Shown here one piece after another: positions 54,524 to 64,000 of a stretch of DNA of 64,000 nt. Numbering within the stretch: the first letter of the stretch is position 1; each line of letters begins with the position of its first letter. The notes under the pieces are model-generated. The model did no database searches, was not told the DNA's origin, and saw nothing but the letters and a program-made list of their open reading frames with translations. This DNA comes from Apteryx mantelli (lineage: Eukaryota; Chordata; Aves; Apterygiformes; Apterygidae). The stretch lies in contig NC_089990.1 of assembly GCF_036417845.1 (NCBI RefSeq), forward strand, positions 4,166,001-4,230,000, given 5' to 3'. The position numbers were made by a program, and so were the translations under genes.

Positions 54524-56724
54524 GAAAGAATTTGCCTGTTAGTCTTAATACAAAGTCTATCTTGAATTTTGCATCATGCCCACCTAACTTCCTGGCTTTC
54601 TGTTTCAGCTGGATATGACATTTGCTTCACTTCCCCCTAAAGTTATTGTGCAGTATTGTTGAGGTGTTAAGTACCCATTTTGCCCCAAAGTGGCTGGATT
54701 TCAGTATTAGGTTCTTCGTAATAGTCAGGATATGTTTGCTTCTGAGATCTTGCTCTTTTAATGGTGCTTATGAACCCAAATTATTGTGTTAAATAGATGC
54801 ATAGGCAACTTATTATTGAATTAGCTTTTCTGATCATTAAAAAAAAATCTCTACTCAGATGGGAGATCAGATCTCCTAGTTCCTTCTCTCTTTAATTTCT
54901 GTAAAATCTAGAACTGCCCTGGCTGGTTAGGGAAGAGGTTAACAAGGAAAGATTTATGGAATGTAGGTGCTGATAAAATTATCACACCTGGCTAACTTTT
55001 AAGAAAGAGTTTAGTTTCTGTAGGAATGTCAGCTATGTCAAAGTGTTACACCAGGAATTTGTCGTCTTTGGTTCATTTCATTTGCATTAAATCTCATTCA
55101 AAACTTCTGATTTTATGCAGTTCATCTCAGAAGTTGGATAGTGCCATAAACAGTTTTAAATTTATATAGGATTTTATAGAGCGAATAGTATATGTTCTTT
55201 GCCATAGAAGACTAAATTAAATATTTCTGCCAGCATCCTGACTTATTCTCAGATATTGTGGTATATCTTCAATACAAAAAAAATAGAATCAACATGTTGC
55301 TAATGTTGGACAAAACCTTATTTTTAATAAGAACTAAACACATGTAAATGGTGTGGCCTGGCCAACATAATTTTATTGCAAATTTATAAGACAAAACCAA
55401 AATACATTGAGAACTGCAAAGGAAACAACTGAAATCTTTTGTCAGTGACAACAAAATTAGGATGGGGGGAAAATAACTCTACTAAATTAAGGCATAGATA
55501 TAATAAAATAAACCGTAAGATCAACTGATACCTCTCTGAATAAAATTTCAAGTATATGGTGCAAATCTTTGTGGTTATATTGGATAGGATGCTCTGCAGA
55601 GTGCACTCATTCCAATTCCAAAACGGCAGTGAAAACAGAAGCAATAAATGATGGACTCTCCTACTGTAAGGCTCTAACAAGCTTTTCACTTTATTCAGCA
55701 GGTTATTTCTGCTTGTTCATGTTAATGGAATAGATATCAAATATTTCATTAAAGGATTGAAGGCTGAACCTATTAACATTTTGAATATTTGCAAATATTG
55801 TAAATTAACTATATCTCAGTCCTACCCCAAGATGAAAACTTCAGTCCTTTATCCAATATAAAAGGGCAGATTTTTCTTTTCTGGTACTGTCCAATAGCTT
55901 GTCTGTTTGCTTTGAAATCAAATTTCTTCTTTATCATATTGGTACTTGCTACCACCCTTTGCCCAAGGGAGAAGCTCCAGGGAAAGCGTTTTGAATCGGT
56001 GATGCTGTGCTTCCTTGCATGGTTGTTCAGTCATGTATTTTTCGAAAGCTTTTTATAAATGTTTTTCTTCAATTGAGATTTTTTTGTCCTACTTTTGATG
56101 ATGTAGCTTTTGCTGGTGTCACACGCTGTCTGTTCACTGTGCGCCCTCAGGAGATATCTCGTAGTGAGGATTTTCTCCCTTAGAGCTGGCACTGGATGAT
56201 ACTAGTTCTCAAACCAACCCTTCCAGCTTAATAGGAGGCACCTTTTAACTCCTGGGCTTTCCAAGCTTCTCAAGCTTGACCTCCTCTAGATATACTTGCA
56301 GCACCATTTGATTTGGATTCATTCTGAAGAAGCAAAACTCTGTGAGAATTCCTTGGCTGATATTTAAAAAACAGATCATAAATTTTATTCTAGCCAAGTG
56401 GTTACAAAACTGGAAGATGGTTACAGAGGAGCAACATCAAGTGAAAACCCCAGTTCTGCAGAGACTCTGCCTGGTGCATTAAGCTGTTACATCACATCAC
56501 TGTGTTTCTCTGCAGCATCTCTTGGCTGTGGAAGCTCAGGCCTCTGCCCCTGTGGCTCCCTCTTTCCAAACAGACTCTGTTCTGGTCTTGGACTGCACGT
56601 CTCAGGATGCTGTTGAGACCTTGTCAGGAGGCTGTTGAGAGCTAATGATTCTTCAGAGCGGTATGTAGGGACTTCCGCTTTCCTTTTGTTCATACTAATT
56701 AAGTTAGGGGAATTTTTATTGTGC

Positions 56725-56960
56725 CTTGATTAATTCTGGGAATTAGTAAGAATGCAAATGAAACATTGTTTAAGCTTATCTGGGGCCCCTGAGTTATCTT
56801 TTGATATGCAAACACACTTTGATATGCTGATTTCAGTTACCACAATTACCTTCCTCTTTGGGAAGGCGGCTGAATTACAATTCCATCCGACTCCTCCCTT
56901 CCCAGATGGTTCGACTTCCACCGCTAAGTTTTTTCATAGTTTCATAATTATGTACAAATT
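56725..56960. promoter_or_regulatory. Candidate conserved enhancer-like element
   Basis: A perfect octamer ATGCAAAT at 56752-56759 is followed after a few bases by ACATTGTT, a SOX-type site, at 56763-56770. Then come two GATATGC boxes and TAATT homeobox-type cores. This density of developmental factor motifs resembles vertebrate conserved non-coding elements, but conservation cannot be tested here. Confidence 0.25.
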
Positions 56961-59900
56961 CCATATTGTAGCAATTATCTGAACAATGTTTCTTCTACTC
57001 TAACAATATCAAAATATATCTTACTTTTTATGAAGCTATCTGTGATCTATGTTAATAAAACAGATGATCATCAGCCTGGATGCTTATTAAACACAGAGTA
57101 CGTTTATGTAACTAAAGTTGTGCAGCTAATTGAACAATATTACATGGTCTTTGCTTATAGTAATGTTTATTCTCAGACACATTTGGGAGTAAGGAAAATA
57201 AAATGTCTCCTGTGTGCTAAAATGTTCTGAAATAGTAATGATGTATTTTATTAACAAAGTAGAAATGTAAGAGACTCTTCAATGTGGAACAAGGTTTATC
57301 AGGTCTATACCCCTAAGGGACGTCTCCCCGGGAGCACAAGTCCGCTTTTTGCTTAGATATTTGGACAGTGATTTCTGATGCAGGTTCCTACAGCTGGAAG
57401 GGGGCATATGCCAAACCCTAGCAGTGAGTTCAGAGTATTTTTATCTGCTTGGTCCACAAGTTTGTGTGTAACCCCTGCTTTTATTTACAGACTTTTTTGA
57501 ATCCTGAGCAGAATTTTTGTTCTGACCTCAGCAAACAGTACTTGAAGGGGTTGTATATAATTATAGGTCTCATCTGCACTGCTTTTAACTGCAGTCTTGC
57601 CAAATCAGTGTGGCAGGATTTCCTCCTAGCCGCAGTTAACTTTTCATTCATTAAAATACTGCTGTGCTGTTTTTAGCCCAGTAGCTGTCTTGCTGCTGTC
57701 ACACGAATATGCATCTCCCTTGTTTTCCGCCACCTCTTGCATTTCTTGTGTCTTGAACCATTGGCACGCAGGTCTGGTGAAGGTCCAGCTGAGAGGGACA
57801 CCTTCTCACACCTCCTTTAGGGTGCTCTGACCTCTTAAGAGTCTCCCATTCAGCACTCATGAAAGGCAAAGCCGGTTTAGATTAAACTTCCATGGTTTGC
57901 ACTGGAGCCAGAGCCACCAGCCTTGCGGAGAGGTGCCTGGCAGTGAAGCGGTTTGTGTGTGCAGGTTCGAGGCTGCGTCTCTGTGCGTTAGAGCCCTGAG
58001 CAGTTCCTTCCGCAGCTGCAGCAGCAGGGTCCATCCCTGGGCTTGGGTGCTGGCGGACCTTCCCCAGGCACCTGCTTGGGTAAAAATGCAGAACTTTATT
58101 GCGCTATTCGCAGTGAGGTTAAGTACGTCTGTAACACCAGTGTACGGATGTGCCTTTACGTCTTGGTATAGCAAACCAGTAACAAGCAGGTTTGTTTAGA
58201 AAACCTTTTTTAATTTTCTGCAGAGCCATCTGCTAATGTCAAACCAGAGTATTTTCTCCCAGGTATTTGCTCTCTTTCCCCCTCCACAGTTATGTGGTCC
58301 CAGGATATAGAGATCTGCATTTTGCAGGCCTTCATCTTGGCTTCTTTGGCTCAATTATACCTCTCAACTCCTCTACAGGGGTCTTCGAGTTAAATATTCT
58401 CTATGCCTATATTTAGTGAATAACAGTATTATAAATGTCATATTTATCATACATTTGGTTATTTTTCATGAGCAAGCTGCTGTTGGGAGCTCCTAAAGGA
58501 TCTGTTTAATGTTTGTCTAAACAGACAAGACAGGATTTGTATGTGAAAAACACTCACTTATTTGGTGTCTTTATAGCCGACTTGCCTTTGCATGTTGCTT
58601 CTCAGTGGAAACACATATGGAGGACTGTTCATGATGCTATTTTAATTCTTGGTTTGTCTTTAGAATATGGTGAGTGTTCCATTATAGGGTATGGAGCTAG
58701 ATAATGTGTTCAGTGTTGTGGATATAATAAAGAAGGATCTTGTAAAGCTTTTGCTATCTAATTATATTCTATCTTAGCCCACAATGTGTCCATACATCTC
58801 TTCCTTATTCTGAAAGGCACCCTAAACAGTGGAAAGTGCCAGAACAAATTAAAGCACCCTAAGTAAACAACCACATGGCAGAGTCCATATGTTCTAAAAT
58901 TAGGCTCATCTTTGTTTATAACAATACATTACTTCTGCGTCTAGAAGGGGAAATCAAACAGCTTCTCTTGTGTTGAAAGAATCCCACTGCATCTTTAATG
59001 ACTATCAGCGTATTAATCACTTACTGCAATATTTTTCAGTGTAGTCACTTTTGAAGTCAAGAAAGAAAAGAAAGAGGGTTTGCCCTAGAATAAAAGTATC
59101 ATAAACTGTAAATACCTACTACTTTCAGTCATGCTGATGTACCTTTTAAACTGTCTCTGCATAAGTTAATGCACTGCCCCAAAATTAATTCTGCATTTTG
59201 TATGAGAAACCAAAATCCAAGTCTTGCATGCTTCATGGAGGGGATCAGCTATGGAGTACGCTGTGTGCCGGGAGTGAGTCCCGATACATCCCTGCCTGCT
59301 GCCCGGCAGTCCTACATCAGTGCTCCAACCCTGCTCTTCCCAGACAGGATTTCAGGCATTTAAAGGGGGTAAAATTGATGACCAAGGGACCTGAGGCAGA
59401 AGATGATTCTCCCTGTGCCTCTGGGATTTTGCCACAAGGCACGCAATGTGCTGTAACCTGACGTAGTGAGGAATATGCTGTGGTTTAGGGTTTAGTTCCA
59501 TCTGAGACGTGGCCATTCCCTGGGAGGCAGAGATTGAGTCTGTGCCGAACTCTACTGATTGCTTCCGAGATCCTTCACTGTGGATTTGGGAACCCAAATG
59601 CCTGTGCTAGTGGTATCCTGATATTAGCAGAATAAGGCAAAGTTGATGTTATACAGGTGGGAATGGTTGTACTTTGGTTTGGACTCTAGAAGAAGACCAA
59701 AAGTGAAGAGTGCTGAGAATTTTAATATTCCTCCTTGGAAGCAAGTGCAGAGAGGATTGACTTGAGCATGTTTGGGCTGATGGCGGCTGGATGAACCACG
59801 GCAGTGGTGGAATACCTGAGGCAATGACATTAAGTATGTGTCTGGCTAACTATTTTGACCACTTTAGAGGTAAGGAGGGCTGTTATATTTGGATTTAGCT

Positions 59901-62900
59901 TGCTTATTTTCTTTTCTCTAGGAAAGCTATGTTATGGCTATAGGTGAAGTAGTTTAAGCCATTAAAGAGCAAGACAAGTTTGGTCAGAGTAGCCTATGCC
60001 AATGAATGAGTTGAGCATTCTGGGATTTGTAGCGATCCACCCAATAGCCTTATATAAATCAAAACATGTACCTGCCTAAAAGTCTTAGCAAATTATATGG
60101 AAAAATCTTTTGCAACTACTTTAATTTTTTGACCAATTCTATTGCTGTAATTTCAATGAAAAATGGATATCTTTCGTAAGCAGTTTTTTTTGGTGCCCTG
60201 GTGTCCCTTGTCTTGTCTCACATTATATTCAACTTTTGGGAAGCAAAAGTCTCAAAGTCTAACACCACATATATCTGCTTGACTGGCTTGGTGAGAAGTG
60301 TTCTCATCCTGAACTGTGACTGTCTGGCCAAGGTCAGAGCAATAACTATTGTGCCAAGGTTTTCCTTGCGGTAGCTTTCAGGTTCGGTGGCAAATCTGAT
60401 GTTCTGAGCAGAAGCAGCTGCTGAGCAGTAACCTCAGTAGCAGTGCAGAGTGTTTAATGCTGGGAAAATGGGATTCAGAGAAGTGGTTAGCTAGAATTCT
60501 CCACCTGGAAATGAGGAAAAAAAAAAAGTATTGCAGTTTAACTGTCTTCTGATGGCACTCATAAAGCCAAACTGAAGTGATCTGCTGCTTGTCCTGAGCT
60601 GCTCGAGTATTTGCCTCAAATCTGTTTTTACTGAAAGATGTTTTTATTATGGCTAAGAAAGTATTACCTCCTAGGACTCCTGCTGTTCTCTGTGCAAAGC
60701 AGTAGTCCCAGCATGGTTGTTACACTAGAAAGCTGTTTAAAAAAGCCTTTAATATCCTTATGGTCAGTTTTACTTTAGATTGGAGAGTTTGGATGTGGAA
60801 GTAGTTGCATGCAGTGAAAGACAGATAAAGCTTGCAGGTCCTAGATGATGACTTTTGCGTTTGATGAATTACGATTTATTTTGTCAGTCTCTCAGGTAGA
60901 CTTTTAAAGCTTTTCCACAAAAATAAGAGTGGTGCCTTAGTTCTCCCTCTACTGCATACTCTGACCCATGTATTAATTCAAGGCAAGGGAGGAATAACCC
61001 ACAGGTGGGTTTTTCTGAGAGTAACTTCTGCCTTCCCAAGTCACTGGAAAGGAATCGAGAGCCTTGGGCCCCACGGGAGGCAAGCGGGATGCTCCCGAGC
61101 TTGGAGCTTGGCAAATGACGTCTGCTTCTCTTTCTCGAATAGGTGATGCTGTTGAAGAAAATACTATTACAAGAAGATTGGTCACTGTCATTTGCCTCAA
61201 TTCACTCTTCGGTTCTTACAAGAGCTTCCATCAAAGTGTCTAAATATCTAAGATGATGAGTCAGTGCTACAGGTTTGAATTTTATCTTCTAAAAAGGACG
61301 TTGTTTGCAGAAACAATTGCTTTTTAAAATGCTGTTAAGACATGATGTATGAACTGATACGCAGTCCCTGAGACAGCAGTGCAGGTGTGTGACATGCACC
61401 GAGTCGCTTCGATCAGACGCATGCAAAACACAAAGGAATTGCTTGCAGTGAGGTGGAGCTGTTATTCAAAAAGCAATTCGTACTGCAGCCAAATACCTCA
61501 AAATGGCCTGCTGCACAGCAATCACGTAAAACAAAGCAAGGAATGCTCATTAGAAGGTTAACCTTTCGATGGTGGCCTGTTTTGAGCACGCATTTCAGCT
61601 TTGGCTTAAATACGCCTAAAATGAGAGCTTGTTTACTTCTGTTTAACACGCTATACCTTTCATTTTACATTTGCTTTGTCATACAGTGCTGTAAATGCAG
61701 TGACCGATTCAGTGAACCTATACCTGTGAAAAGCTTTTTAGCATATTTAATCTCTGTCTTTTCTGAGGTAGCTTAATTTATGTGGTAGAACGCTTCTGTT
61801 GTGATATGAATTACAGTAAGGGGAAAAGTACATGCAGTGAACTCTGAAAAAAGCCGAAGATAGTTTATTTGAATATTTACGTGATCAGAGCAAGATGATT
61901 GCCTTTCCTGTGTTGCTGAAGGCAGCCAGCAGCACCCTTGACTTGATTGCTTATGCTAGGTGATTTTCCAGGTGTCCAACAAGCAGAGATGATCAAAGAT
62001 GAAAGCTAGCTGCTTTTTGACCTTTTTTGTTAGTCATTTCGTGTGAACATTTGGACTCTCCAAAACTGAATTTACTAGCTTGAGCAGTAGGTCCTTTTGT
62101 AGTGAGTGAAGTATGCAGAGGTGCCTCTGGCTCCACCACTGTTCTGGCAAGGGACAGTTGCTCCATCCACTCTTTTTCTTCCCATTTTCTTGCACTACAC
62201 CAAGGAGCAACTAGTTCTTATGTAAATAAAATCCCCAGAGGACTGGCGTCTCTCCCTTTGTGTCCCTGTTATCATCTATAAAATGTGCCAGGCAGCCAGA
62301 ATTTAATCCAAGATTTTTCTTGTGTCTTCATCCACTCATTCCTTAATTGAGCTAGCCTGCCAACTGGATATTCAGCCACACTGGCAGCTCGAGCGACATG
62401 CATGATTATCCACCAAGAACTAGGTAGAAACTGCCAGATCATTTCATAGAGATCACTGATCAGCCACCTGCTTAACATGGCTTTCGTCACTATTGAAATT
62501 AGTGTGGTGGTGGTAATATGAAAAACTTCCGTAGAACTGCTGAGCCACTGAACTCAAGAATATTTGCCCTCTGAATAGCATGTGTATGGATGTTTTTTCA
62601 CCACATCATGTTTGTCACTTGCTTATCTTCAGCTGAAAGATGTCAGCAAAATTTCAAGTGGAGAGAGAAGTGTTTGGGTTCAGCCCTAGCTGTGTAATTC
62701 GGAGCTCTAAAGGCAGTGTAGGTATTTCTGGGTTTGAGTGAGTAATCCCTCTCAGCTGGCAAGAATTTATGCAGTTACTGAAGGAAAAGCATATTGATAC
62801 TCAAACATAGTGCTGTAGTGTGCAACACTGCAGCCTAATTTTCCTCTAGTTTATCGGCATCCCAAGACAATCCTTGAGGATGATGATCCAGAAGTGTTGG

Positions 62901-64000
62901 GTACACAGTATATTTACAAAATCATAAAATTACGTCTGCACTGAGTAAAGAAACAAGTAGATTCTCATCTCTATTATGTACAAGAAAGTTCAGCAAAATA
63001 CTCAGTTGTAGGATTCAGTATACCAAATGGTGCCATTATTTCAGAATGTTATAATGATTTGAAAAACAAATTAGTGATACCACTTGCACATGAATGTCAT
63101 AGAATGCAGATGAGATGCAGATTTACTAGAGCTGGAGGCTCTAATGGACCCAGGGGATATTGCACCTGATAGCACCAGGTCAGGCCACATGGTGGGTAAA
63201 GTGCAGCGTAGAAGCGTGTGTTCATCCCTTCTCTGATGGAGGCCCACAGATGGGATACACTGGTATTTGGTCTGTTTTTGCTTTTCTTTCGTTTGTTGTG
63301 CTGGCTTTTAATGTTCGCTTCTGAAGCTCTTCCATGAATCTTTTTGTAGGCTTGACAGAGCATTAAGTGGCTTCAGGAGTTTACATGCTATTTCCCTTAG
63401 AGCCTTAGTGAGTGTGGTGATTGTGCCTAATGCCTTCCATCTGTGTTCAGGATCCAATCCTGTTATCTCTGAAATCAAAGCAAAGATTGCATTTACTTTC
63501 AGGAGAACAGAACAGGGTCCTGCTTTGTTTGGTTTTTAGTAAAGCTCAATGTGTAAGCTAAGTGCATATGAAGCATCTTCACATAGTCAAATAAGATTCA
63601 AATATAGATCTTACTACAAATAGTACAGCTTTGATTATGAGATCAGAAACAGGTAATCTCTTATAGCTTCCTCTGAAAATGATTGTTCCTCACTTGAAAG
63701 ACATCAGGTGAAGTGCAACCAGAACAAAAGAATTGTTATTCCTGTCTGAAGTAGAAAATTATTGTCAGGCTTTTATGATCATCACAGAAATCTGTTTTAT
63801 AAAATGGTACAGCTGTCTAGATGGTACACTTAGATCTGCTTTTTTAAAAAGGTGATAATCATTTCCTTTATTCCTTTATCTTTTTTTTTCCTGACAAAAA
63901 GTATGTTTATTTTGTTTTTGCTTTTTGACTGTAATAAAGACATTAAAGGTCTAATTCTGACCTTGCTTTTGCACCAACTTCAGTAGAGCTGCTCTCAGTT

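Larger units (their letters stand above)
52101..64000. other. AT-rich region without recognisable genes
   Basis: No exon, RNA gene or clear transposon was recognised, apart from the small features listed separately. Open frames are short and domain-free. The CpG-enriched patch at 52455-52880 is the only part with unusual composition. Confidence 0.6.

Noticed and set aside
57955-58030. GGTTCGAGGCT resembling a tRNA T-arm
   Set aside because: No matching acceptor stem, D-arm or anticodon arm could be folded around it.
62272-62490. A 72-codon minus-strand frame with a Trp-rich translation
   Set aside because: It looked protein-like at first, but I could not connect it to any gene or transposase family, and it lacks splice sites at sensible positions.
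63090-63180. TCATAGAATGCAGATGAGATG resembling the CR1 terminal repeat in reverse
   Set aside because: Only one 8-mer matches; the adjoining sequence does not read as a CR1 3' UTR.

Overview
The window is a piece of a bird (sauropsid) chromosome. Three things support this: a vertebrate multi-exon gene with short introns and consensus splice sites, CpG-island promoters, and CR1-family LINE remnants with their typical reverse-transcriptase motifs. There are no bacterial, plasmid or viral genes. The species cannot be told from the sequence alone.

Region 1 (1 to about 15.6 kb) is GC-rich and gene-dense. It holds a complete GDPD2 gene (glycerophosphodiester phosphodiesterase domain containing 2, also called GDE3) on the minus strand. 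Fifteen coding exons between 10635 and 2486 join without a phase error into a 541-residue protein with six membrane segments and an extracellular GDPD catalytic domain. The 3' UTR probably runs to a poly(A) signal at 1610-1615. About 100-200 bp further on begins a second CpG island (about 1180-1500). It contains a minus-strand start codon and a consensus splice donor: a 16-bp first coding exon of the next gene, which continues off the left edge. In human the gene after GDPD2 in the same orientation is DLG3, so a DLG3 promoter is the best guess, by synteny and exon phase only.

Upstream of GDPD2 (10.7-14.1 kb) is GC-rich non-coding DNA with possible 5'-UTR donors, then a four-copy minisatellite (14.10-14.24 kb), then a large CpG island (about 14.68-15.56 kb). 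That island carries two CTCF-like sites and four YY1-like motifs in one orientation. It may be a promoter, but its transcript and direction are unresolved.

Region 2 (about 15.7-64 kb) is abruptly AT-rich. I find no recognisable exon in it on either strand. It could be a very long intron, a gene desert or the far side of a rearrangement. KIF4A, which lies upstream of GDPD2 in human, is not visible. The region contains a 3' CR1 fragment on the plus strand (45.1-46.09 kb), a short CR1 piece on the minus strand (47.17-47.44 kb) and a strongly decayed, long CR1-like LINE on the minus strand (49.35-52.1 kb) that can be followed motif by motif. It also holds microsatellites, a Z-DNA-type tract, one strong CTCF-like site, a CpG-enriched patch at 52.45-52.88 kb and a few enhancer-like motif clusters.

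The only complete protein-coding gene I can support is GDPD2. I did not find a new multi-gene system. The most interesting points are the tight GDPD2-to-next-promoter junction, the YY1/CTCF-bearing island at a sharp compositional border, and the ancient LINE.
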